Assembly (NCBI RefSeq): GCF_026013615.1
Contig: NZ_JAPDPI010000009.1
Span: 1-64,000 of the forward strand
Length of the DNA stretch: 64,000 bases
DNA from: Plebeiibacterium marinum
GTDB lineage: Bacteria > Bacteroidota > Bacteroidia > Bacteroidales > Marinilabiliaceae
Direction: 5' to 3'
A program made the position numbers and the translations under genes. Under the pieces are notes generated by a model. The model was not told the DNA's origin. It saw only the letters and a list, made by a program, of their open reading frames with translations, and did not search any database. Numbering within the stretch: position 1 is the first letter of the stretch; each line of letters opens with the position of its first letter. Shown here piece after piece: positions 1 through 8,158 of the stretch.

Positions 1-1
1 A

Positions 2-79
2 ATAAAAGAACTGCTTACAGAATATCAAATCAATCAAGATGTCAAAGAACAATTAAATTTGTTTAGTGATAATTTTTAA
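2..79 (+). CDS. C-terminal end of a small protein (PqqD-like?)
   Basis: An open frame enters from the left edge and stops at TAA 77-79, giving 25 residues that end in NLFSDNF. The acidic/hydrophobic helical pattern (KELLTEYQINQDVKEQLNLF) resembles the last helix of PqqD-type peptide chaperones, but 25 residues cannot establish this. The good terminator 30 bp downstream supports a real gene end. The identity is a guess. Confidence 0.4.
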   Translation: MKELLTEYQINQDVKEQLNLFSDNF

Positions 80-110
80 CGCATCAGCAGTAATTTTAAA
101 ATATTTGAAC

Positions 111-137
111 CCACGTCTTTTCAGACGTGGTTTTTTT
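111..137 (+). terminator. Rho-independent terminator
   Basis: CCACGTCT (111-118) pairs perfectly with AGACGTGG (123-130) around a 4-nt loop, and seven T follow (131-137). It terminates the partial gene entering from the left. Confidence 0.85.
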
Positions 138-316
138 ATTGCTTTAGTATTTTTTACTGGCACATATTATAAGTATTCAACAAAAACAACTACGATATAT
201 TAACATTGCGTTATCTCTTAATTTTGCTATTTTGTGCAGGGAATTAAAATCCTTACCTTTTCTGGTAACTCATATGCCATACTTGCGTATTTTACCCATA
301 TATAATGCATTATAAA

Positions 317-1438
317 ATGAAAAGATTAAAACTCATATACTTCGTGCCAGCTATATTAAGTCTTTGTGTGCTTTCTTCCTCTTGCCAAAAAGATGAAGTT
401 CAGGGGCCTTTAAAAGCCGACGCCTATAATATTGCCGGGGAGTACCGTAGCGATGTTGTTTTGGATTCGTCGGTGGTGAATAACCTGGATGGCGTAATGC
501 TTATTAAAAACGGAGCTACACTAACCATTCTTCCGGGTACAAAAATATTGGTTAAAGGCGGAACGGTTTCTTACATAGCTATTGCCCGGGGATCAAAAAT
601 TATGGTAAACGGCACCAAAGAAAAGCCTGTGATAATGACCTCCAACCTTGAGGTGCCCGGAGCATGGGGAGGGTTGGTTGTTTGTGGTCATGCACCTGTT
701 AACACTGATGAATTAAGGGTTTCGGAAGTGGGTTCTTTAAAATATGGCGGCGACGATACAGAGGATTCTTCTGGTTCCATCAAGTACCTGAGGGTTGAGT
801 ATTCGGGATATAATTACACCCCAGAAAAACAGTTTAACGGCATTTCATTTTTTGGTGTCGGAGCGGGAACCATGGTAGATTATGTATCTTCTTACCTGGC
901 CAACGACGATGGATTTGAGTTTTTTGGGGGCAGCGTTGTTGCCAATCACCTGGTATCAATAGGCAGTCAGGATGATGGCGTTGATTTTACCGATGGCTGG
1001 ACAGGTGGCGGATCCTATTGGTACATTAAAGATTCAGAAAACTCGGCTGTTGAAGGATCGAACAACGACCGCAACGGAGCTGCAGAGCCCGTTACCAATG
1101 TACACATCAGTCATACAACCATACAGGGAAGTGGTTATAAACCCTGGAACTTTTTTGAAGGAGCCGGCATGCAAAACATTGATGATATAGTAATAGGGGC
1201 AGCCGCAGATGGCCCTTATTTTTATGCCAGTGAATCCGATCTTTCGGCTCAGGAGCGTATTGCCAATGGAGACATTTCCATTACAAACGTGCTTTTTACT
1301 GATGCCCCTGAAACATTATCTGCACTAGGAAAAGCATCTGAAGGAATTGAAGTTGGAGAAAACCCCAATACCAAGGGTGCCGGTAATGGTTCAGCAATGC
1401 CAGAGTGGGCAACAGGATGGTCAATGCCTGAGAAGTAG
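317..1438 (+). CDS. Surface lipoprotein with beta-helix-like repeats
   Basis: This is a secreted lipoprotein of about 373 residues. Two starts are possible, ATG 305 and ATG 317. The second is preferred because it gives a canonical MKRLK signal sequence, then a hydrophobic core and a lipobox ending SSSC. The mature protein has short glycine- and aspartate-rich strands (GATLTILPGTKILVKGG, NDDGFEFFGG, DDGVDFTDGW) of the kind found in right-handed parallel beta-helix domains. Lipoproteins with this DDGFEFFGG signature are common in Bacteroidota and usually carry no functional name. Ligand or substrate is unknown. It converges with the minus-strand island; a toxin-tail remnant begins right after its stop codon. 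Confidence 0.75.
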   Translation: MKRLKLIYFVPAILSLCVLSSSCQKDEVQGPLKADAYNIAGEYRSDVVLDSSVVNNLDGVMLIKNGATLTILPGTKILVKGGTVSYIAIARGSKIMVNGTKEKPVIMTSNLEVPGAWGGLVVCGHAPVNTDELRVSEVGSLKYGGDDTEDSSGSIKYLRVEYSGYNYTPEKQFNGISFFGVGAGTMVDYVSSYLANDDGFEFFGGSVVANHLVSIGSQDDGVDFTDGWTGGGSYWYIKDSENSAVEGSNNDRNGAAEPVTNVHISHTTIQGSGYKPWNFFEGAGMQNIDDIVIGAAADGPYFYASESDLSAQERIANGDISITNVLFTDAPETLSALGKASEGIEVGENPNTKGAGNGSAMPEWATGWSMPEK

Positions 1439-1440
1439 GA

Positions 1441-1535
1441 ATACGCTATAGTTATAACCGGCTTATAGCCTCTTAAATATTCTAAGGTAAACAATGAGGC
1501 AAAAACTGCTCTTGCTCTTCTTATAAGATTAACCC
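1441..1535 (-). pseudogene. Toxin C-terminal tail remnant (copy 4)
   Basis: The minus strand reads RAVFASLFTLEYLRGYKP followed by VITI. This is alignable with the end of the 626-residue effector at 3528-5408, which has VWFVLQHLRGYKPFITKV. There is no start codon and the frame runs on antisense into the neighbouring lipoprotein gene without its own stop. It is therefore a truncated leftover, lying 18 bp downstream of the 1553-1981 lipoprotein. Confidence 0.65.
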
Positions 1536-1552
1536 ATTTTTATTTCACTTGT

Positions 1553-1981
1553 TTACTTGCAATAGATTGTATCTTTAAATTCTTTGGGATAAGTAAGTAT
1601 CCAAACATTAGGATTGTCTTTTGATCTTTCATATAAAAAACTGCCATTGTAATAATTCTCACACCTCTCGTATAAAGATTCTACCCTTCTTAATTCTTCC
1701 TGTCTTTTTATATATCCTCTTGTACAGTTACAATCTTCATAAAAAGTTATCGAATAGCTAGAGATACACGAATCCAAATCGCACAAGTTCATCATATTTA
1801 ATTTCGCAAATTCAAAATATAACTTGCGTCTTTCTGCAACATCTTTAGGATAATTATTAGTCAAATACAATTCATTTGCTCCTGTTTGACAACTTGTATC
1901 AATATCTACTCTCTCTGCGTGAAATTCATTATCACAACTAACTATCAATAGAATCAATAAAACTGACAATAAATATTTCAT
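1553..1981 (-). CDS. Small lipoprotein, candidate immunity protein 3
   Basis: A 142-residue protein with an N-terminal hydrophobic stretch and lipobox IVSC (Cys16), so predicted to be a periplasm-facing lipoprotein. The mature part is Cys-rich (ten Cys in all) with the motif SITFYEDCNCTRG; a similar FY-x-T patch occurs in the lipoproteins at 2162 and 3056. I recognise no family. It follows 12 nt after the stop of a toxin-tail remnant and is itself followed by another. This suggests an immunity protein left behind in an effector/immunity array, which is inference from position. Confidence 0.65.
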   Translation of the reverse strand: MKYLLSVLLILLIVSCDNEFHAERVDIDTSCQTGANELYLTNNYPKDVAERRKLYFEFAKLNMMNLCDLDSCISSYSITFYEDCNCTRGYIKRQEELRRVESLYERCENYYNGSFLYERSKDNPNVWILTYPKEFKDTIYCK

Positions 1982-1992
1982 ATTTTCTTATT

Positions 1993-2172
1993 TTAAAATT
2001 CTCCAGAATTTCCTATTCTATTCATTCTTTCATTAAAATTTCTATGTTTCACTCTCTCATTTTTACCTTCACTCAATACTCCTGAAAATTCCTTTGAAAA
2101 TTGCATTTTTGTAATAAAGGGTTTATAGCATCTTAAATATTCTAAGGTAAACCAAGCTTCTTCATCTTTTGC
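1993..2172 (-). pseudogene. Toxin C-terminal tail remnant (copy 3)
   Basis: The minus strand reads EEAWFTLEYLRCYKPFITKM, then QFSKEFSGVLSEG, and ends at a natural stop TAA (1993-1995). It matches residues about 580-615 of the 626-residue effector (WFVLQHLRGYKPFITKVQFSRSFTGN). It keeps the C-terminus but has no start and overlaps the 3' end of the lipoprotein at 2162-2638 in another frame. It looks like a toxin tip cut off from its delivery domain. Confidence 0.7.
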
Positions 2173-2638
2173 CTGTAGTACATTGAAGTTTATTGTTCAT
2201 CTGAATTTTCAATTCTTTCCATTTATCTGGGTTATTCTGAATTTTTAGCTTAAGAGTCCAATTATCATTTTTGTCCTTTTTTACAACAGCTATTAAATCA
2301 TCTATATGGTCAGCAATAATATTGGATATAAAAGAATGGTCTTCTTCATAATCGCGAGGAGTATCTCTTGTTTCTTTGTAAAACGATCTTTGATAAAAGA
2401 TTACGTTATCATTATTTAATGCCTCAAAGTTAATAGTTGTATTATTGTAATTAGTGAGCAATAATATTAACGAATCCTGTATTACAGGAGGGTTGGCTAT
2501 AACTATATACTCATAAATTTGTTTTTGATTATTTTTATTTAAATGCTCAAAACTAAGTTTATTCAAGCTATAAAACTCCGTTGATTGATTACAACTAAAT
2601 GTGAATATTAAAATTGATAACGAAAGTAGTATTCTCAT
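2162..2638 (-). CDS. Small lipoprotein, candidate immunity protein 2
   Basis: A 158-residue protein with hydrophobic residues 2-14 and lipobox TFSC (Cys16), so a predicted lipoprotein. It contains NVIFYQRSFYKETRDTPRDY, a patch similar to the FY-x-T segments of its two lipoprotein neighbours, but is otherwise dissimilar. Its ATG overlaps the TGA of a toxin-tail remnant (ATGA), a typical translationally coupled arrangement for effector followed by immunity gene. Function is inferred only from this context. Confidence 0.65.
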   Translation of the reverse strand: MRILLSLSILIFTFSCNQSTEFYSLNKLSFEHLNKNNQKQIYEYIVIANPPVIQDSLILLLTNYNNTTINFEALNNDNVIFYQRSFYKETRDTPRDYEEDHSFISNIIADHIDDLIAVVKKDKNDNWTLKLKIQNNPDKWKELKIQMNNKLQCTTGKR

Positions 2639-2826
2639 AGTAATATATTTAGTGACTTACTAAAGTTAACTTTAGTGATAAAAGGTTTGTAATTTCTGGC
2701 ATGTTGTAATACAAACCATGCTCTAAATCCAGCACCAAATCTATATATTTTCTCCATATCAGGTTTGTCCAATATTACTACCTCTCTAATTTCGTAGATA
2801 TTTGAACTTAAGACATACAGTGTAAT
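2635..2826 (-). pseudogene. Toxin C-terminal tail remnant (copy 2)
   Basis: The frame between in-frame stops encodes 63 residues, including LDKPDMEKIYRFGAGFRAWF and VLQHARNYKPFITKVNFSKS. It aligns with the last ~60 residues of the 626-residue effector (LDIGDMEAMPN...FAVWFVLQHLRGYKPFITKVQF). It has no plausible start and its TGA overlaps the ATG of the downstream lipoprotein. The junction of toxin end and immunity start is therefore preserved while the rest of the toxin has been lost. Confidence 0.75.
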
Positions 2827-2946
2827 TCAAATAACCAAGCGTATAAAGTTTGGAGACTTTTTGACATTTGAACTACAAGTGAAACATAATGAACTAACAA
2901 TAAGTATTGTAACTATTTTCTTTGTTGAGTTTTTAATAAAATTCAT
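2827..2946 (-). pseudogene. Truncated lipoprotein (immunity remnant)
   Basis: ATG 2946 opens a 39-residue frame with basic residues, a hydrophobic core and lipobox SLCFTC, then stops after 19 further residues. That is a complete lipoprotein signal with almost no mature domain. The same frame continues upstream (to about 3055) with IDYPKETWQLRQDLEKGCDN and a Lys-rich stretch, which looks like the end of a different protein. I read this as a decayed toxin-end/immunity-start junction. It could alternatively be a genuine tiny lipoprotein. Confidence 0.45.
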
Positions 2947-3055
2947 TGCGTAATCAACATAGGCTTCTTTATCTTTTAATTTGTATTCTTTCTTATCTGG
3001 GTTATCGCAACCTTTCTCCAAGTCTTGCCTCAACTGCCAAGTTTCTTTTGGGTAA

Positions 3056-3526
3056 TCAATGCATAAACTTTTTGTCCATTATTTTCATTTCTATTGTATC
3101 TGTAATAGCTGTCTTCATAGAATGGTAAATCCATATGTTAGGTTTTTTAAACCTTTCATAATAAATCCAATCTATAAAATACTCTCCATATTTATTGTCA
3201 TTTTCAGGAAGTAGTGGACTATGGTGACCAAAAGGGTCATCATTTAAAAAGCGTGATGTATTCCAATTTCTTTTATAGAAAGAAAAATGAACCAATTCTA
3301 TTGAATCATTTGCCTTCAATATCTTATTAAACTCATATGAAACCAACTCTTCTATTTTACTGTACTTGCTGTCATCATAATTACTGACCAAATAAAAGTC
3401 TCGATATTTATGACCCCAATGGTAGTATTTCTTAATTCCTGTAGAGGTTTCAAACTTAACATCATCAGAACAAGCACATAAAGTGAAGAATACTAATAAG
3501 GACAAATAGTTTATCTTTTTCCGCAT
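3056..3526 (-). CDS. Lipoprotein, candidate immunity protein 1
   Basis: A 156-residue lipoprotein directly downstream of the large effector gene. A longer reading from 3553 exists, but ATG 3526 lies one base after the effector stop and gives a textbook signal (MRKKINYLSLLVFFTLCAC, Cys19). The mature part is rich in aromatic residues and contains HFSFYKRNWNTSRFL, comparable to patches in the lipoproteins at 2162 and 1553. Tight spacing to the effector and periplasmic localisation fit an immunity protein against a toxin acting in the periplasm. No family is recognised. Confidence 0.7.
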   Translation of the reverse strand: MRKKINYLSLLVFFTLCACSDDVKFETSTGIKKYYHWGHKYRDFYLVSNYDDSKYSKIEELVSYEFNKILKANDSIELVHFSFYKRNWNTSRFLNDDPFGHHSPLLPENDNKYGEYFIDWIYYERFKKPNIWIYHSMKTAITDTIEMKIMDKKFMH

Positions 3527-3527
3527 A

Positions 3528-5408
3528 TTATTGTTTTTTACTTTGACGTTCATTTACTCTGTCTTTCATTCCTTTATTTATATTGCCAGTAAATGATCTA
3601 CTAAATTGGACTTTTGTTATAAAAGGTTTATAACCTCGTAGGTGCTGCAAAACAAACCATACAGCGAATGTATCTTTAGCAAAAGGAACAATATTAGGCA
3701 TTGCCTCCATATCTCCGATGTCCAAACCAAAATGATCCCATAAATTCACATGATAATTAATAGTATAATCTTCTCCCGTGAAAGTTATATTGGTGATTTT
3801 TACTTCAGTTGACCAAATATCATTGGTTGCAATTTGTGTTCCCTTAGTTCTATCATCTTTTGATCCAAATATGGGGCGAAAAAAGAATGTATTGCCGTTT
3901 CCATCCTTTCGTGGAATTGTTGTTATTTTTCCAATATCCCTCCTTGTTTTTCGAGAATTTGGTTCCAAAACCATATAGATAGTATCATCCTTTATTGGGT
4001 TAACCCCATTAATATTTTTAGAGATCAACCCCTTTCTTTCTTTTAGCCTTTGAGCTATGTAATCTTGTACATTATTACAATACAATTCCATATTAGGACT
4101 ATTGATTAAAGCATTTGATAAAGCAGGATCCTCATAAACGCCTCCGCTATTCTCTTGAAACTTATCGATCATTCTTTCGATATTTCCATCAAGTTGGCCT
4201 TCTGCAAACCAAAATTTAGCTTTATCCTTAAATATTTCAAAGAGCTTTTCATCCGGGTACTTCTCTTTTGACTTATATTTCATAATATCATCACCAGAAT
4301 CATACCACTCCATCCAATCTTTACCAAACAACTTAACTTCCGTATCTGCCATTTGCTTTTCTGAGTATATTGCTTTTACTGGATAATTATCGTTTTCTGT
4401 GTTAGCAAACAGACTGTGCTTTCCCTCAAAGTCAAAACCACTATTAATATATTCTGATTTATATTGATTAATCAATGCAGAGCTATAGATCGGTCGTGAC
4501 GTCACTTTTCCATATCCATACGCCAAATCATCAGCTATATCACTCAAATCCCTATTTAATCCTGGTAAATTAACCCGATCCACACAAAATGGAAAACACA
4601 CCACCGGCACATCAACACTCACATCTTTTGTGGCCTCGTTGCACCAGGCATATATTCTGATATTTTCGGCTTTTTCGGGTGTGTATTTGTAGCAAATAGT
4701 CCCCTTGTCAATAAAGGCATTACTTTTATTGAGTTGGCTTAGTTGCCCACTGTTATTAAGTTCAACACTCCAATGTGTGTTGTTGAGTTTATCTCCTTCG
4801 CCATTGTTGTATTCTGTTACCTTATAAATGTAGGTGTTTCCCATTATTAATTCCTGGGCTTTACGGCCATCCCCGGCAAATGGGCCTTCCACCTTTTTAA
4901 CCAACAACTGTTCTGTTTCTGATGTAGTAGCAACCGGTGCTACATACCTGCCACTCATCACCTCCTCAGCCCTTTCGCGGGTAAAAACCATTGGGTCTTT
5001 ATCTATCAAATCTTTGTTAAAGCGGCACCATTCGAGGCGTTCCATAAACTCACCATTGAGGTAACTCATGCCGGCTACCAGGGTGAGCTTCATTTTAAGG
5101 GGCTCGCCGGTGGTATGGCCATATACTTCTTCAAACTTGGGAACAATACAATCGTACAGGTTAAACACCCGGCCTTTTTCGCCCAAACGAGGCGATTCAA
5201 ATTTAAGCTGAATTAAGTCGCGTCGAACGGTTTGGGATATGCAATATAAAAAATGTGGATGCCGGTCGCTTTCAACCTCCAGGTGGTATTTAATATGGTC
5301 GGGATCGCAAACGGGAATATTATTTATGCCCAGTTTTTGGTTTACCTCAACATTCATGCGCAGTATGCGGTATTCGTAGCAGTCGTCGATAAGTTTTCCT
5401 TTGATCAT
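3528..5408 (-). CDS. TssD/Hcp-fused putative T6SS effector
   Basis: A 626-residue protein. Residues 1 to about 135 follow the pattern of Bacteroidota TssD (Hcp) tube proteins: an EY-x-(I/V)L strand near the start, VES near residue 50, YDC(I)-x-(K/Y)xEE near residue 90, then PLKMKLTLVAG and an LNGE-x-x-x-x-LEW end. Residues about 165-280 look like an all-beta spacer. The C-terminal ~330 residues are the candidate toxin, ending in DHFGLD (about 557-562) and WFVLQHLRGYKPFITKV (about 583-600). That ending reminds me of DUF3289/YPO3983-type proteins; this is from memory and not verified. There is no signal peptide, as expected for tube-loaded cargo. A lipoprotein gene follows one base later. No other T6SS gene is in the window. 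Activity is unknown. Confidence 0.7.
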   Translation of the reverse strand: MIKGKLIDDCYEYRILRMNVEVNQKLGINNIPVCDPDHIKYHLEVESDRHPHFLYCISQTVRRDLIQLKFESPRLGEKGRVFNLYDCIVPKFEEVYGHTTGEPLKMKLTLVAGMSYLNGEFMERLEWCRFNKDLIDKDPMVFTRERAEEVMSGRYVAPVATTSETEQLLVKKVEGPFAGDGRKAQELIMGNTYIYKVTEYNNGEGDKLNNTHWSVELNNSGQLSQLNKSNAFIDKGTICYKYTPEKAENIRIYAWCNEATKDVSVDVPVVCFPFCVDRVNLPGLNRDLSDIADDLAYGYGKVTSRPIYSSALINQYKSEYINSGFDFEGKHSLFANTENDNYPVKAIYSEKQMADTEVKLFGKDWMEWYDSGDDIMKYKSKEKYPDEKLFEIFKDKAKFWFAEGQLDGNIERMIDKFQENSGGVYEDPALSNALINSPNMELYCNNVQDYIAQRLKERKGLISKNINGVNPIKDDTIYMVLEPNSRKTRRDIGKITTIPRKDGNGNTFFFRPIFGSKDDRTKGTQIATNDIWSTEVKITNITFTGEDYTINYHVNLWDHFGLDIGDMEAMPNIVPFAKDTFAVWFVLQHLRGYKPFITKVQFSRSFTGNINKGMKDRVNERQSKKQ

Positions 5409-5887
5409 TTTATCGGGGTTTGACTAAAAATTATGATTTTTAATAAATTATTAAATAATGGACCTAAAAGTATATGAATTCGAAATAGAATAAACGATAA
5501 GCATAAATGTTGTATAACATTAAAAAAAGACTTGACATTTTATGAAGTCTCTTTAAAACTAGGGTCAGGGGAATTTTAACTCCAAAAAAAAGCTTATCAT
5601 TTTTAAATATCTGGGGTAAAAATAAAAAGAAACTTAAAGGAGAGGGGCGTTGTTATATGGTGACTAAATGGTTAATCCTTGAAAAATCAAAATTTTGGTT
5701 GTGACTAAACGGTTAAAGCACGAAAAAATGGTTTTGGAGCCTTTAACTAAACGGTCATGGCCATCTTTTTGCTTTTTTGACTCTTGACTAAATGGTTAAA
5801 GGGCATTTTTTTAAAAATTTTGGCTTTGACTATTTAGTTACGCCTCATTTTATTTAAAAGTCGGGTTTAACTGTTTAGTCACGCCTT
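5409..5887. other. Intergenic region with a periodic motif array
   Basis: This 479-bp stretch without a gene lies upstream of the effector gene and downstream of the kinase gene at 5888. The half next to the effector (5409-5650) is AT-rich with nothing recognisable. The other half (5661-5885) is filled by the 41-bp-period motif array listed separately. No convincing ORF was found; reading frames are broken by stops. Confidence 0.6.
5661..5885. repeat. Six-copy, ~41-bp-period palindromic motif array
   Basis: Copies of TGACTAAAyGGTTAA or its reverse complement begin at 5661 (tgactaaatggttaa), 5702 (tgactaaacggttaa), 5743 (ttaactaaacggtca), 5785 (tgactaaatggttaa), 5827 (tgactatttagttacgcc) and 5866 (tttaactgtttagtcacgcc). 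Offsets are 41, 41, 42, 42 and 39 bp. The sequences between the motifs are AT-rich and not conserved. The motif is an imperfect palindrome, so the copies resemble an operator array or a REP-like structured element. No similar copies were noticed elsewhere in the window. Confidence 0.75.
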
Positions 5888-8071
5888 TCAACTCTGCCGC
5901 ACCGTTGATTGCCTGGGCACGACAACAGCATTATCACCCTGGCTATCAGGAACCGAATAATCAATACTGAAATAAAATGCGGAACCCTTACCGGGCATGG
6001 ACTCAACCCATATGGTACCGTTCATCTGATTAACCAGGCTTTTACAGATTGCCAAACCAAGACCGGTGCCCCCGGTAGTTTTGGTGTTTGTTTCATCTAC
6101 TTGCCTAAAGGGATCAAAGATAATTTTGTGCTTATCTTCGGGGATTCCAATGCCACTGTCTTTTACAAAAAAAATGATTTTAGTTTTAAGCAAGGTATGA
6201 CCTATTTCTATCATTCCCGAATGGGTAAACTTAATCGCATTTTCGCAAAGGCGCATAATCACCTCTTTTACCCTTTCTTTATCAATAATAACCTCGCTAA
6301 CCGGGTTTTCATTACTTTCACGATAATCAATCGAAACCTTGTCTTTTCCTTTACCAATTGCTTTATCAGAAACAAGCTCAACAATTTCATTTGAAAATGC
6401 ATTCAGGTTGAGCGCTTGCATTTTCAGTTTATAATTATCCGTTTCCATCCTTGAAACCGAAATAATATCATCAAAGGAAGAAAGCAGATCATGGCTGCTT
6501 TTTTCAATAACCTTGTAATACTCCTGCTTTTCATTCTCTGTAAAGTTTTTATTCTTTAGCAAAGTGCTAAACCCCAAAATTGCATTTAAAGGGGTACGTA
6601 TTTCATGCGAAATATTCGCCAGAAAAGCTGTCTTTAACCTGTCTGACTCGTTTGCTTTCCTCCTCTCCTCTTTTAGCAGCTTGTTATATTCATATCTTTC
6701 CGAAATATCAATCAATACGCCTCTCCAACCCTTGTGCTGCCCGTCTTCTTCAACTTTATCCATATACAACAATCCCGGAAACCATGATTTATCTTTTCTA
6801 AGGGCTATAACTTCATTTTGCCGTGCCGCATTTTTATGGTTAGAGTTTTTGTTTGTCAGTTCAAAAATATTGAGCTGAAATTCAGCTTCTGCCTTCGAAT
6901 ACCCAAAATTCTTTTCCCACATTTTATTAACATATACCAACACGCCCCGCCTATCTGTTTCAAACAAACCCTGGGGCAACTTATCAGCCATCTCCCGATA
7001 TTTTTTTTCGTTATCGGTTAAGCGTACAATCAATTTGCTTCTTTCCTTTTCGTGCCCTTTTAAAAGCTCAATCATTTGTCCAAATTCACGATACAGGATA
7101 CTTATTTCGCGGCTGCCGGAGATCTTGTTCAATTTAGGCATGGCTTTAAAATCGGTTAGTATGATTTTATCAATTAAATGGGTTAGCCTGGTTAGCGGCT
7201 TGGTTATTCCGCTCGACAGCAGATTGGCAATAAAAAAACAGAGGAGCATCGTAAAGGCAATTACAAAAACCATGGTTTTCCTAAGGTCTGCAATCTTTTT
7301 ATCGCTGTGCAATTTTGCAATTCCAAGCACTTTGGTCATTCGTTCTTCCAGCAAATGATCCATTTTATTGAGCTCCCCTTTTAATCCGCTATTATCGTGC
7401 AAGCCCATCATAATATCCAACTGCACCACTTTATGAAAGGTTTTAGAATACGCATCAAGGTGCTCAATGGTTTTGTTATTATACAGATTAGCCCTTAACC
7501 TGTTAAATATGTGCACATATTTGGTTACATACTGCTGTTCGTGCCGAATGATATAATCCTTTTCCCTCCTTCGTAGCGATAGCAGTCCGGTTTTATCAAT
7601 GATATTATCATCCTCAAGCAAATGGGCATATTCCCTCATTTTCCCCACCAAACCAAAATCCTTATACCCTCGCTCCACTACCAGGGCATAAAGCGATTTA
7701 AAAATTGAATCGCGTTGCGTAAGCATATTGTTTATTTGGTGCAGAGAATTACAAATAAATTCTGAATGTCTGTATTTAATGATCAACTCTTCAATATCGT
7801 TATGCAACAAAATGTTTTGCCTGTTAGATTCCACCAGATATGGACTTTTTTCTTTTATATAAAAAGTTGTATTGTGGGTTTCGAGCAGCAAAAAGTCATT
7901 GGTGATGTTTTTTAGTTTTAAAAGATTGAAATACGTAGTGTGCACATCGCCCGACAATCGAAGAGTTTCACCTTTTGTTGAAAAATACATCCAGCCAATC
8001 CATCCTGATAAAGTAGCGATGGATATTGCAAATACTGAAAACCAGATTAATAGTTTATTACTAAATTTCAC
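5888..8071 (-). CDS. Membrane sensor histidine kinase (HAMP-PAS)
   Basis: A 727-residue kinase. Transmembrane helix 1 spans ~7-29. An extracytoplasmic helical domain spans ~30-264 and contains RRREKDYIIRHEQQY, typical of four-helix-bundle sensors. Helix 2 is ~266-286, then HAMP (~287-345), PAS (~355-465) and HisKA with phospho-acceptor His489 in ANISHEIRTPLN. The HATPase has N-box ENAIKF, G1 DSGIGIPED and G2 GTGLGLAIC. There is no receiver domain and no response regulator gene next to it, so its partner is unlinked. Its 3' end abuts the periodic motif array. Confidence 0.9.
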   Translation of the reverse strand: MKFSNKLLIWFSVFAISIATLSGWIGWMYFSTKGETLRLSGDVHTTYFNLLKLKNITNDFLLLETHNTTFYIKEKSPYLVESNRQNILLHNDIEELIIKYRHSEFICNSLHQINNMLTQRDSIFKSLYALVVERGYKDFGLVGKMREYAHLLEDDNIIDKTGLLSLRRREKDYIIRHEQQYVTKYVHIFNRLRANLYNNKTIEHLDAYSKTFHKVVQLDIMMGLHDNSGLKGELNKMDHLLEERMTKVLGIAKLHSDKKIADLRKTMVFVIAFTMLLCFFIANLLSSGITKPLTRLTHLIDKIILTDFKAMPKLNKISGSREISILYREFGQMIELLKGHEKERSKLIVRLTDNEKKYREMADKLPQGLFETDRRGVLVYVNKMWEKNFGYSKAEAEFQLNIFELTNKNSNHKNAARQNEVIALRKDKSWFPGLLYMDKVEEDGQHKGWRGVLIDISERYEYNKLLKEERRKANESDRLKTAFLANISHEIRTPLNAILGFSTLLKNKNFTENEKQEYYKVIEKSSHDLLSSFDDIISVSRMETDNYKLKMQALNLNAFSNEIVELVSDKAIGKGKDKVSIDYRESNENPVSEVIIDKERVKEVIMRLCENAIKFTHSGMIEIGHTLLKTKIIFFVKDSGIGIPEDKHKIIFDPFRQVDETNTKTTGGTGLGLAICKSLVNQMNGTIWVESMPGKGSAFYFSIDYSVPDSQGDNAVVVPRQSTVRQS

Positions 8072-8158
8072 GTCCCCTATAAATTATTGAAAGGGTGAAA
8101 TTATAATAGCAGTTAAAATACCATGTATTGATAAGGTCATTATTACATTAATAGAACA

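Noticed and set aside
5641-5885. CRISPR array as an explanation of the periodic motifs
   Set aside because: The motif is only ~15 bp, appears in both orientations, and the intervals are AT-rich and of repeat-like composition; no cas genes are present.
6564-7358. Open plus-strand frames opposite the sensor kinase gene
   Set aside because: They lie antisense to a strongly supported kinase and show no domain features of their own.
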